A stretch of DNA of 64,000 bases, from the NCBI GenBank assembly GCA_038025085.1, contig CM076147.1, positions 2,547,001-2,611,000 of the forward strand. The letters run 5' to 3'. The number at the start of each line of letters is the position of its first letter. The first letter of the stretch is position 1. Source of the DNA: Tetragonia tetragonoides. Taxonomy: Eukaryota; Streptophyta; Magnoliopsida; Caryophyllales; Aizoaceae. A program made the translations under genes and the position numbers. The notes below the pieces were generated by a model, which had not been told where the DNA came from, made no database searches, and saw nothing but the letters and a program-made list of their open reading frames with translations. Of the stretch, positions 23,561 to 34,956 are shown piece after piece.

Positions 23561-23609
23561 AAAAGCTTTCATTTTCTATTCCATTTTCCATTTTGATCAT
23601 TTGTATCAA

Positions 23610-24839
23610 CTAGATGGATGCCCGAACTGTGATTATATAATAAAATTAATATAACGTGATTATTAATCTCATTGAAAAATCAAAGTGTAATTGTCACTTA
23701 TGAAAAACTATTAGTAACATATGGATAAATATTTATATAATCCATTTAATATTATGAATGCCACATAATAAGATTACTATGACTTTATAGGACATCTTAT
23801 CTAATTTAAACTCTTACCATCAATTTCAATTAACTATTAATTAACTCATCTCATATGTTACATGATCCAAGAGGTAATAGTTTCAAAGTCTTTCTATGCT
23901 TGATGTTGGTACGTCAATGCTCTTATGTTGATATAAGTGTACAACTAACCTTCTAAAGATATGATCTTTCTTTTATGGTAAAATCAGTTTAAATGTCTAA
24001 TGTATACATAACTACTTTTCAAAAAATAAACAAGTTTTAGACGTAAACCTTAGAATAGCAAAACATATTTTAATGCTTGCTTGTTTTTTCAAAGTTATAT
24101 GCCGCCAAAGTACTGCTTTGAAGAACGCAAAAAGTCCAATGTAATTTTATTTATGGTCTGGAGGGAGTACATTAATAATTATAAAGTTGAAGGGAGCATA
24201 AATTGGAGCCCTAAAATAAAATGGGGAATCAATATATTACGTACAGTTATAAAATTATACGTGATAATGGTAAAGTTTCCTACTAAGATTGGACCTAGAA
24301 TCATTTTAGATTCATCGTTTATTTCTTTATTCTAAACATACTCTTTTTATTATATTGTATCTTGAGATTGCTTTTTAAATTTTTATACCTAATATACGGA
24401 TCTTTTCTCTTATTTTTAAATTGCAACTCTTTAGTTGTGTCAGCTTGTCAAGCTAATTACCTTTCTAGGTGGACGCATCTTATGTTGTAAATCAATAGAA
24501 TATATTACAAATGAGTCTCATTTTAAAGGATATTTCGTACTCGTTCCAATGGTGTAAGAAATTTATTTTTTTTTGTGGTGAAACTAAAGTTATATGTTTT
24601 TTTAAAATCTAATAGTCTACTCTTTAATGATTTAGGAAAATATAACTTTAGTATATATTCTATACCAAAACCTCTAATTAATAGTGTACTCTTTAACGAT
24701 TTAGGAAAGTACAACTTTAGTATATATATTCTATACCAAAACTTAAATTTCTATTTTATATTTATATTAAAATTTTATTACAATGACTTGCTTAGGTGGA
24801 CGCCTTCAATGTTGTCAGAAAATGCCTCTAATATATAGA
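23610..24839 (-). mobile_element. Helitron-like unit A of a tandem array
   Basis: On the minus strand the unit starts TCTATATATTAGAGGC (at 24839) and ends CATCTAG (CTAG at 23613-23610). It is about 90% alike to units B and C by eye. Compared with them it lacks about 23 bp of the 3' end that carries the GTGCAACGCAC hairpin, so its terminator is damaged. There is no coding capacity. Confidence 0.7.
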
Positions 24840-24841
24840 TA

Positions 24842-26115
24842 CTAGGTGGATGCCCGTGAGTATGCCCATGCGTTGCACGAACTGTGATTATATAATAAAA
24901 CTAATATAACGTGATTATTAATTTCATCGAAAAATCAAAGTGTAATTGTCACTTATGAAAAACTATTAGTAATATATGGATAAATATTTATATAATCTAT
25001 TTAATATCATGAATGTCATATAATAATAAGATTGCTATGACTTTATATGACATCTTATCTAATTTAAACTCTTATCATCAATTTCGATTAACTATTAATT
25101 AACTCATCCCATATGTTACATGATCCAAGAGGTAATAGTTTCAAAGTCTTTCTATGCTTGATGTTGGTACGCCAATACTCTTATGTTAATATAAGTGTAC
25201 AATTAACATTTCAAATATATGATCATTCTTTTATGGTAAAATCAGTTTAAATGTCTAATGTATACGTAACTACTTTTCAAAAAATAAAGAAGTTTTTAGA
25301 CATAAACCTTAGAATAGCAAAACATATTTCAATGCTTGCTTGTTTCTTCAAAGTTATTTATATGCGGTCAAAGTACTGCCTTGAATAACGCAAAAAGTTC
25401 AATGTAATTTTATTTGTGGTCCGGAGGGAGTACATTAATAATTATAAAGTTGAAGGAAATATAAATTGGAACCCTAAAATAACATGGGGGGTCAGTATAT
25501 TACGTATAATTATATAAGAGGATAAAATTATACGTGATAATGGTAAAGTTTTCTATTAAAGATTGGACCTAAAATCATTTTAGATTTCATCCTTTATTTC
25601 TTTATTTATTCTACACATACTCTTTTTATTATATTTTAACTTGAGATTGCTTTTTAAAATTTTATAACTAATATACATATCTTTTCTCTTATTTTTACAT
25701 GCAACTCTTCAGTTGTGTCAGCTTGTCAAGCGAATTACTGATTACCTTTTTAGGTGAATGCATCTAATGTTGTAAATCAATAGAACATACTACAAATGAG
25801 TCTCATTTTAAAAGATATTTCGTACTCGTTCCAATGGTGTAAGCAATTTAATTTCTTAAGCGGTGAAACTAAAGTTATATGCTTTTTAAAATCTAATAGT
25901 CTACTTTTTAATGATTTAGGCAAGTACAACTTCAGTATATATTCTAAAACCTCTAATTAATAGTAACTCTTTAAGTATTTAGGAAAGTACAACTTTAGTA
26001 TATATTCTATACCAAAATATATATTTCTATTTTATAATTATTTTAAAGTTTTATCACAATGGCTCGCTTAAGTGGACGCCTCCAATGCTGTCAGAAAATG
26101 CCTCTAATATATAGA
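24842..26115 (-). mobile_element. Helitron-like unit B of a tandem array
   Basis: Minus-strand 5' end TCTATATATTAGAGGCATTT at 26115, and 3' end GTGCAACGCATGGGCATACTC...CACCTAG with CTAG at 24845-24842. The GC-rich small hairpin just before CTAG, the TC start and the lack of terminal inverted repeats are the marks of a non-autonomous Helitron. The base before CTAG on the plus strand is A and the base after GA is T, as expected for insertion between A and T. Confidence 0.8.
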
Positions 26116-27474
26116 TACTAGGTGGATGCCCGTGAGTATGCCCGTGCGTTGCACGGACTGTGATTATATAATAAAATAAATATAACATGATTATTAATCT
26201 CATCGAAAAATCAAAATGTAATTGTCACTTACGAAAAACTATTAGTAATATATGGATAAATATTTATATACTCCATTTAATATCATGAATGTCATATAAT
26301 AAGATTACTATGACTTTATAGGGCATCTTATCTAATTTGAACTCTTATTATCAATTTCAATTAACTATTAATTAACTCATCTCATATGTTACATGATCCA
26401 AGAGGTAATAGTTTCAAAGTCTTTCTATGCTTGATATGGGTACGCCAATACTCTTATGTTGACGTAAATGTACAACTAACATTCCAAAGATATGATCCTT
26501 CTTTTATGGTCAAATCAATTTAAATGTCTAATGCATACATAACTACTTTTCAGAAAATAAAGAAGTTTTGGACATAAATCTTAGAATAGCAAAACATATT
26601 TCAATGTTTGCTTGTTTTATCAAAGTTATATGCGGTCAAAATACTGCCTTGAAGAACGCAAAAAGTCCAATGTAATTTTATTTGTGGTCCGCTGGGAGTA
26701 CATTAATAATTATAAAGTCGAAGGGAACATAAATTGGAACCCTAAAATAACATGGGGGATCAGTATATTACGTACAGTTATAAAATTATACGTGATAATG
26801 GTAAAGTTTCCTATTAAAGATTGGACCTAGAATCATTTTAGATTCATCGTTTATTTCTTTATTTTACACATACTCTTTTTATTATATTTTACCTCGAGAT
26901 TGCTTATTAAAATTTTATAACTAATATGCATATCTTTTCTCTTATTTTTACATGCAACTCTTTAGTTATGTCAGCTTGTCAAGCTAATTACCGATTAGGT
27001 GGACGCGTCTAATGTTGTAAATCAATAGAACATACTACAAATGAGTCTCATTTTAATGGATAGTTCGTACTCGTTCCAATGGTGTAAGAAATTTAATTTC
27101 TTAAGCGGTGAAACTAAAGTTATATGCTTTTTAAAATCTAATAGTCTACTCTTTAATGATTTAGGAAAGTATGACTTTAGTATATATTCTAAAATCTCTA
27201 ATTAAGTGAATTGCTAAATACCGCCCCAAATTACTACCTACCGCCCCCCCAAATTCCAATTTTGCCCTTTTTTAAATTTTCACTCATCCTCTCCCTCTCT
27301 AACTCTCACACCAATTCTCCCTCTCTACCACCCACTCTCATACCCAACCTTCATCAACATTCACTCAAGCAATGGCCGCGGATGTCTGCCGGCGACCAGG
27401 AAGTGCCGTCGACGATGGCGAAGGTAAATTTTTTTTTTGCGCATTTTTTTTGCACAGTCGTCTGAAATTTCCGA

Positions 27475-27607
27475 CTCACCCTTGGGGGAGTCGTCTGCTA
27501 CAGGCGACTCACCCTTGGGTGAGTCGAGATCGGCAGACGACTAACCCTTGGGTGAGTCGCCGGTCGCAGACGACTCACCCAAGGGTGAGTCGGAAATTTC
27601 AGACGAC
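27475..27607 (+). repeat. 33-bp minisatellite with a 20-bp palindrome in each unit
   Basis: Four units of 33 bp follow one another, each opening with a variant of GACTCACCCTTGGGTGAGTC, a near-perfect palindrome. A 33-bp period keeps the frame open, giving an 11-residue repeat of the THPWVSR type in the element's open frame (27372-27722). The opposite arm (27980-28040) keeps only about two units. Confidence 0.8.
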
Positions 27608-27626
27608 TGTGCAAAAAAAATATTAT

Positions 27627-27678
27627 TATTTATTATTATTATTTATTGTTATTATTATTATTATTATTATTATATATC

Positions 27679-27719
<41 letters not shown>

Positions 27720-27891
27720 TGATTATTGTTTAATTAATTAAAAATGTGAACTAGCTCGGCACCGATTTACCGGCTCCTCCCCTCTACCATTTCACATTTT
27801 TAATTAATTAAACAATAATCAGTAATAATAATAATAATAATAATAATATTAATAATAATAACAATAAATAATAATAATAATAATAACAATA

Positions 27892-27950
<59 letters not shown>
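27627..27950. repeat. (ATT)n and (AAT)n microsatellites at the centre of the foldback element
   Basis: Long ATT runs (27627-27717) and AAT runs (27816-27950) flank a unique loop of about 100 bp. Open frames rich in Tyr and Leu across them are artefacts of the repeat. Confidence 0.9.
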
Positions 27951-27952
<2 letters not shown>

Positions 27953-28884
27953 TTTTTTTTGCACAGTCGTCTGAAATTTCCGACTCACCCAAGGGTTAGT
28001 CGTCTGCCGATCTCGACTCACCCAAGGGTGAGTCGGAAATTTTCAGACAACTGTGCAAAAAAAATGCGCAAAAAAAAAATTTACCTCCGCCACCGTCGAC
28101 GGCACTTCCTGATCGCCGGCAGACATCCGCGGCCATTGCTTGAGTGAATATTGATGAAGGTTGGGTTTGAGAGTGGGTGGTAGAGAGGGAGAATTGGTGT
28201 GAGAGTTAGAGAGGGAGAGGATGAGTGAAAATTTAAAAAAGGGCAAAATTGGAATTTGGGGGGCGGTAGGTAGTAATTTAGGGGCGGTAAATAGTAACAC
28301 CCAATTAATAGTGTACTTTTTAAGGATTTAGGAAAGTACAACTTTAGTATATATTCTATACCAAAACATATATTTCTATCTTATATTTATTTTAAAATTT
28401 TATTACAATAACTCGCTTAGGTGGACGCCTCCAATGCTGTCAGAAAATGCCTCTATTATATAAATATTATGATTATGATTATGATATGATTGTATGGTAG
28501 GGGCGATTACGGGTTGACACAACGGGTTTGGGGTCGAGTCATTTTGTATTGGGTAGGGATTATTACGGGTTGATTTGTAGAAGAATTCCATTTTTTCCTT
28601 TATTTTCCCGAATTATAATTTATAGCTGGGTTTGGATCGAAAAATTTTGAAACGGTCCAAATAGATCGGGTTAGTTTTTTACAAGGTCTAGGTATGTTTT
28701 TTTCATTTATTTAATCATCGTTCAGTTTAGTTTAGTTGTGTTTAGCAAATTAGCATATTTTTTACCATTACTAAAATAATTAATTCAGTAGCATTCAATT
28801 CATTTCATTTAGTTTGCATCCTATTTCTCCTAATCTCCACGAATGAATCATGAATGGTATATCCGGCCTGTTTGTGGGCTATTA

Positions 28885-28930
28885 GGATTATAGAATTAAG
28901 TCCCTTAAAAAAAAGGATTATAGAATTAAG
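28885..28930 (+). mobile_element. Ultra-short poly(A)-tail insertion with 16-bp target duplication
   Basis: GGATTATAGAATTAAG occurs identically at 28885-28900 and 28915-28930. Only TCCCTTAAAAAAAA lies between. The whole scar is repeated at 31545-31590 by the 2660-bp duplication. Confidence 0.6.
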
Positions 28931-29126
28931 AAGAATAGCGATATTTACTATTTAGGATGATACTTTGTTAATGAGGTGTAGTAGGTGTTGGGGGCATCAC
29001 CACTCCTTCTTGTGGTCGCCTACTAATTTATGGTGAACTAAGCTCACAACAGTCACAAGCTTACCAAACCATTTGGAGTAAGCTTGGAATCACTTGACCA
29101 GACCAACATCCTTGTTGGTGCCTTAA

Positions 29127-29212
29127 AAGGAGTAGTGGAGTTGGTCGTCTGGTTCAATTTCAAGGCAAACGTCATGGGTTTAATTCTCGCTAGGGCTCTA
29201 TTTTATTGAGCT
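29127..29212 (+). mobile_element. Possible tRNA-derived SINE head (degenerate)
   Basis: TAGTGGAGTTGGTCG and, about 45 bases on, GGGTTTAATTCTCGC resemble A and B boxes of a tRNA-type RNA polymerase III promoter. The match is weak and no tail or target duplication was identified. It is repeated at +2660. Confidence 0.3.
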
Positions 29213-30586
29213 TATCTGCAAAAGCTATCTTGTTGATTTGCATAATGTATATATTTGCACGCATGTTATTTCATACGTTTGGTGTTTATCTAGTACACAA
29301 TTAAAAAGTAGTATAATAATAAATAATAACATTAGAGTACAAATTGAGAATACTACAAACATGGATGTCTCATCGCACTAATTTAGCATTGAAGAGATAT
29401 TTTGCAATCTCTATGGCTATGAGTAGTTCATTGTTTGTATTTTGAACATTAATAATGTATGTATCACTTATTATTAAGTGGTGTAGGAGACACCACTACA
29501 CGTTCTATTTTGATCGACTGTGATGAGTGTCAACTTTCACATCTTGAAGTGTATCGTTAAAAGGGTGATAGAATATACTCAATAGCTAAAATCTAAATAA
29601 ACCAATGATCAAACCTCCTATTCCTATAGCAATCTCGAGTCCAATGATTCAGGTATTTAAAATTCAATAAATTAGCAAAATATTTAAATTGATCAATGAA
29701 ATTGTCACTCGATTTAAGTAATAATCAAATGGGTGGAAAATGACCCGCTAATATCGACTTGGAAAAAAGAAGACGGCCAAATTCATTATCAGCTCTCATC
29801 ATCTCCTCATCTTTTATATTTGCTGAGCTCCGTAGTTTCAGTGGTGGTGAATGGTGATTTTTGTTTTAATGTATGAGGAGTTTTGACGGTACGAAATAAG
29901 GACAAAGTAAGAGATCCAATGTTGAAAGAAATAGACAAGAAAACAAGCGTCTGAGAGGCTGGCGTCAATGAGCTAAAGAAATGCTTCGGCCTATAAAATT
30001 TGACCGCTTGCCACAAAATGAAACTCGGAACGGATTGAATGAAAATGAAATGAAGCGTGCAAACGATGAAAAGAACATGTTACTTATTTGTTTTCTCTGA
30101 TTTAATGTGTAACCTTTATCTATTTGATTTGATTTAGAACATGTTCTCTTCACTTTTTCTATATAAAACGTTTTGGAACTTAAGTAAATTGAACTAAACT
30201 TCTTTTTACTAATTTTACTGCGACTTATGAAACTAAACTTCTTTTTTTATTATGAACAAAAATTAAAGTTTACTTAACTGATCCGAAGCTGCAAGAAGTA
30301 TTGCATGGAGAATTAAATTAAACATATATCATTTCAATTGTCATTATAATCTTACTTCAAGAAGTACTCAAGTTTACTAAAAATTTGTCTAAACTAAAAT
30401 TTACTGAACTAAACTTCCTTTTTCTTAAATGAATTGAAGTTTAGTGAACACTTTAGAAAAAAGTTGAAAAGAACATGATCTCAATCAATTACTGACTTGA
30501 TTTAGTAAGTACACTGATCTGATTCTGCTGGATGAGGGTGCATTCTTTTCTAGGGATTCCACTGAGCTGATCTGATAGGGTAAATA

Positions 30587-33246
30587 TAATAATAATAATA
30601 ATAATAATAATATTTTTTTTGCACAGTCGTCTGAAATTTCCGACTCACCCAAGGGTTAGTCGTCTGCCGATCTCGACTCACCCAAGGGTGAGTCGGAAAT
30701 TTTCAGACAACTGTGCAAAAAAAATGCGCAAAAAAAAAATTTACCTCCGCCACCGTCGACGGCACTTCCTGATCGCCGGCAGACATCCGCGGCCATTGCT
30801 TGAGTGAATATTGATGAAGGTTGGGTTTGAGAGTGGGTGGTAGAGAGGGAGAATTGGTGTGAGAGTTAGAGAGGGAGAGGATGAGTGAAAATTTAAAAAA
30901 GGGCAAAATTGGAATTTGGGGGGCGGTAGGTAGTAATTTAGGGGCGGTAAATAGTAACACCCAATTAATAGTGTACTTTTTAAGGATTTAGGAAAGTACA
31001 ACTTTAGTATATATTCTATACCAAAACATATATTTCTATCTTATATTTATTTTAAAATTTTATTACAATAACTCGCTTAGGTGGACGCCTCCAATGCTGT
31101 CAGAAAATGCCTCTATTATATAAATATTATGATTATGATTATGATATGATTGTATGGTAGGGGCGATTACGGGTTGACACAACGGGTTTGGGGTCGAGTC
31201 ATTTTGTATTGGGTAGGGATTATTACGGGTTGATTTGTAGAAGAATTCCATTTTTTCCTTTATTTTCCCGAATTATAATTTATAGCTGGGTTTGGATCGA
31301 AAAATTTTGAAACGGTCCAAATAGATCGGGTTAGTTTTTTACAAGGTCTAGGTATGTTTTTTTCATTTATTTAATCATCGTTCAGTTTAGTTTAGTTGTG
31401 TTTAGCAAATTAGCATATTTTTTACCATTACTAAAATAATTAATTCAGTAGCATTCAATTCATTTCATTTAGTTTGCATCCTATTTCTCCTAATCTCCAC
31501 GAATGAATCATGAATGGTATATCCGGCCTGTTTGTGGGCTATTAGGATTATAGAATTAAGTCCCTTAAAAAAAAGGATTATAGAATTAAGAAGAATAGCG
31601 ATATTTACTATTTAGGATGATACTTTGTTAATGAGGTGTAGTAGGTGTTGGGGGCATCACCACTCCTTCTTGTGGTCGCCTACTAATTTATGGTGAACTA
31701 AGCTCACAACAGTCACAAGCTTACCAAACCATTTGGAGTAAGCTTGGAATCACTTGACCAGACCAACATCCTTGTTGGTGCCTTAAAAGGAGTAGTGGAG
31801 TTGGTCGTCTGGTTCAATTTCAAGGCAAACGTCATGGGTTTAATTCTCGCTAGGGCTCTATTTTATTGAGCTTATCTGCAAAAGCTATCTTGTTGATTTG
31901 CATAATGTATATATTTGCACGCATGTTATTTCATACGTTTGGTGTTTATCTAGTACACAATTAAAAAGTAGTATAATAATAAATAATAACATTAGAGTAC
32001 AAATTGAGAATACTACAAACATGGATGTCTCATCGCACTAATTTAGCATTGAAGAGATATTTTGCAATCTCTATGGCTATGAGTAGTTCATTGTTTGTAT
32101 TTTGAACATTAATAATGTATGTATCACTTATTATTAAGTGGTGTAGGAGACACCACTACACGTTCTATTTTGATCGACTGTGATGAGTGTCAACTTTCAC
32201 ATCTTGAAGTGTATCGTTAAAAGGGTGATAGAATATACTCAATAGCTAAAATCTAAATAAACCAATGATCAAACCTCCTATTCCTATAGCAATCTCGAGT
32301 CCAATGATTCAGGTATTTAAAATTCAATAAATTAGCAAAATATTTAAATTGATCAATGAAATTGTCACTCGATTTAAGTAATAATCAAATGGGTGGAAAA
32401 TGACCCGCTAATATCGACTTGGAAAAAAGAAGACGGCCAAATTCATTATCAGCTCTCATCATCTCCTCATCTTTTATATTTGCTGAGCTCCGTAGTTTCA
32501 GTGGTGGTGAATGGTGATTTTTGTTTTAATGTATGAGGAGTTTTGACGGTACGAAATAAGGACAAAGTAAGAGATCCAATGTTGAAAGAAATAGACAAGA
32601 AAACAAGCGTCTGAGAGGCTGGCGTCAATGAGCTAAAGAAATGCTTCGGCCTATAAAATTTGACCGCTTGCCACAAAATGAAACTCGGAACGGATTGAAT
32701 GAAAATGAAATGAAGCGTGCAAACGATGAAAAGAACATGTTACTTATTTGTTTTCTCTGATTTAATGTGTAACCTTTATCTATTTGATTTGATTTAGAAC
32801 ATGTTCTCTTCACTTTTTCTATATAAAACGTTTTGGAACTTAAGTAAATTGAACTAAACTTCTTTTTACTAATTTTACTGCGACTTATGAAACTAAACTT
32901 CTTTTTTTATTATGAACAAAAATTAAAGTTTACTTAACTGATCCGAAGCTGCAAGAAGTATTGCATGGAGAATTAAATTAAACATATATCATTTCAATTG
33001 TCATTATAATCTTACTTCAAGAAGTACTCAAGTTTACTAAAAATTTGTCTAAACTAAAATTTACTGAACTAAACTTCCTTTTTCTTAAATGAATTGAAGT
33101 TTAGTGAACACTTTAGAAAAAAGTTGAAAAGAACATGATCTCAATCAATTACTGACTTGATTTAGTAAGTACACTGATCTGATTCTGCTGGATGAGGGTG
33201 CATTCTTTTCTAGGGATTCCACTGAGCTGATCTGATAGGGTAAATA
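30587..33246. repeat. 2660-bp tandem duplication, copy 2
   Basis: Copy 2 starts in a short AAT run (30587-30612), continues with the right arm of the foldback element (to about 30962) and the Helitron C end (to about 31123), and runs to TAAATA at 33241-33246. No base differs from copy 1 in the stretches I compared. It holds no gene. Confidence 0.92.
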
Positions 33247-33966
33247 CGATGTTATGGTATATAATAAATAAACTCAAATATTTGATATGAATTAATAAGT
33301 ATACTAATCTTATTTAATAGGTAGTCTCTATTGATTTGATCTGATTTAGTAAGTATACTGATTTGATTTAGAGCATATTTTACCTAGCTTTGTAAGAGTT
33401 TCAACTTCTCCCCATATTTTCCCCCACAAACACCCTCCTTGGACACCTCCTCACTCCCGATTTCATATTCTAAGAAGCTGGAAATAGGGAAATACCTCTA
33501 AGGAAACACAAGCTCCAATTTCAATCTTCTTCTTCTTGGCCTCCTAAAACATGTTTTTAGTTTTTTAATTTAAAGTTTAAAATGGTAGTGAGGAGGTGAC
33601 CAAGATGGTGGTTTGTAATTAGGGCAAGAATTTGAAATTACAAAGTTAAATCAAATACCACTGCAATCAGTTAGAAAAAAACACCCCTCACTTATTTTCA
33701 CTTACTCGATCTGATCAAATTAGGAGATCACTTATCCGATAAGATCGAAAAAATAAGATGAAATAATCAATAGATCACTTTTTTTTTTCTTTTGCACAAT
33801 GGACAAATCTTTGTTGAGGCAACTCATTGTCAAAACATCAATGTTTTACAATCCTGAGCCCTCCACAATACACATAGTATCATATGATGTCTTCTATACA
33901 AAAATGGCTAACTATGCGATTTACATCCATGCTTGAAGTACACCCCCTACTAACACGCTTCTTTGC
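33247..33966. other. AT-rich intergenic sequence
   Basis: It contains scattered GATCTGATTTAGTAAG-type short repeats shared with the end of the duplicated segment. No gene recognised. Confidence 0.5.
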
Positions 33967-34158
33967 TACTCCCTTCATTTCAGAAAAATCTTCAGTTACT
34001 TTTTCACGATCTATAATGCACTACTTTGACTGTAAATAATTGTATCTATATGAATATATAAATCATAAAAAATATGATTTTCCAAAAGTATATAAAATGA
34101 ATCTAACAATAGAGTAGTATAAGAAATGTTAAGATTTTTTCCAAAAACGGAGGAAGTA
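33967..34158. mobile_element. Stowaway-type MITE, 188 bp
   Basis: The element 33969-34156 starts CTCCCTTCATTTCAGAAAAA and ends TTTTTCCAAAAACGGAGGAAG, which are imperfect inverted repeats of the Stowaway CTCCCTCCGT class. It is flanked by TA on both sides (33967-33968, 34157-34158), the target used by mariner-type transposases. Confidence 0.75.
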
Positions 34159-34466
34159 ATAATTTTGCTTGTGTTTTGTTCTCGTATTGTATGAACAATT
34201 TTGTATGTAGTCAGTGACGAGATAATCTAACCAATTTCTTGCTGGAATGTCTTCCACCAGATCCATGACCTCTTCCAGTTATCTTGTAGCCAAATTATAA
34301 CATGGATGTGTTATTTTTACACTAAATTAAACTCAATTGGACTAAATTGAACTGAACTGGATTGAGTTGAACTAAACTAAGATGAACGGAACTAAACTGG
34401 ATAGTAATTTGTGAGAGAAAAACTAGTTCATTGAACTGAACTCCGATCCATTGAATTGAATTGGAC

Positions 34467-34723
34467 TAAGGGTGCGTTTGTTAGAGCTGAACATACCAGA
34501 ACTGAACTGCACTGAACTGAATTCAACATCACTAAACTGGACACTACTAAGTGAACTGGACACAACTGAACTGAATTGAACACAACTTGATATGTGAGAC
34601 AAAAAGTACGTTTTCGAACTCAACACCACTGGACTGAATTGAACATCATTTAACTGAAATTGAAATCACTGAATTGACACTTGAACTGAACTGACCGTCT
34701 AAATCTCTAACAAACGACCCTAA
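34467..34723. mobile_element. Tourist-like MITE with TAA target duplication (GAACTGAACT-rich)
   Basis: Ends are GGGTGCGTTTGTTAGAG (34470 on) and CTCTAACAAACGACCC (to 34720), inverted repeats of one another. TAA flanks it at 34467-34469 and 34721-34723. The inside is a drifting array of ACTGAATTGAAC-like words. There is no coding content. Confidence 0.75.
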
Positions 34724-34956
34724 ACGAATCATTGAGTAATGCAAATGAACTGACTTCTTTTCACCTGGAAAAAACTCACCTTAACTGAATTGAACTGAAT
34801 TTATTTTTTTAGCTTGACCATTAACCTTTATAAACTCTTCCAAACGTACTCATTATTGGACTCATATAAAAATATGTTTTAAAATATTTTTAGTGACATA
34901 ATTATACCAATTTGTATTCCCCCACTTGGTCTTTTTTTTAAGAGTAAGTAAGGCTC

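Larger units (their letters stand above)
22241..23609 (-). promoter_or_regulatory. ARF5 5' leader and promoter region
   Basis: The region upstream of the ARF5 start is rich in CT/GA runs (22241-22280, 22845-22870, 23175-23215), consistent with a long 5' leader. A possible leader intron donor (GCAG-GTTTTG on the minus strand near 22648) is seen but not provable. An AAATA microsatellite spans about 23517-23560. It ends at the first Helitron unit. Confidence 0.45.
27206..28302. mobile_element. Foldback element (1097 bp) with long inverted arms and a possible captured exon
   Basis: The element is flanked by AATTAA (27200-27205 and 28303-28308); unit A shows the same site with a single AATTAA. 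The arms, about 27206-27625 and 27950-28302, are near-perfect inverted copies, except that the right arm lacks about 70 bp. Each arm reads, outside to inside: TTTACCGCCCC, a CT-rich leader, CAAGCAATGGCCGCGGATG (start codon at 27372), a GC-rich coding-like stretch ending GGCGAAG-GTAAAT, and repeats of GACTCACCCTTGGGTGAGTC. That order resembles a 5' UTR, first exon and intron donor taken from a host gene, as in Pack-type MULEs. The centre is (ATT)n, a short unique loop and (AAT)n. Confidence 0.8.
26118..28463 (-). mobile_element. Helitron-like unit C, split by an inverted-repeat element
   Basis: The plus strand starts CTAGGTGGATGCCCGTGAGTATGCCCGTGCGTTGCACGG. On the minus strand this is the 3' hairpin GTGCAACGCACGG followed by CTAG. 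The unit matches A and B through 27205 and resumes at 28303-28463, where its 5' TC end is slightly altered (TATATAATAGAGGC). The 27206-28302 element was inserted into it. Without that insert the unit is about 1.25 kb. Confidence 0.78.
27927..30586. repeat. 2660-bp tandem duplication, copy 1
   Basis: Every stretch I compared at an offset of 2660 bases is identical to copy 2 (30587-33246). The left boundary lies in the (AAT)n tract of the foldback element. The right boundary is TAAATA at 30581-30586. It includes the right arm of the foldback element, the end of Helitron unit C and about 2.1 kb of AT-rich non-coding DNA. Confidence 0.92.
28464..30586. other. AT-rich non-coding stretch within duplication copy 1
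   Basis: No gene recognised. It contains GATTATGATT-type short repeats at the left, an ultra-short insertion scar at 28885-28930, a tRNA-like stretch near 29130-29212, and GAACTAAACTTC-type low-complexity sequence toward 30190-30440. The same content recurs 2660 bp to the right. Confidence 0.5.

Noticed and set aside
27475..27607. Regularly spaced palindromic repeats reminiscent of a CRISPR array
   Set aside because: The repeats are contiguous 33-bp units with short similar spacers inside a transposon in a plant genome, and there are no cas genes.
27372..28021. Open frames rich in Tyr and Leu within the foldback element
   Set aside because: They run through (ATT)n and (AAT)n microsatellites and mirror each other on the two arms; no domain and no splice structure support a gene.
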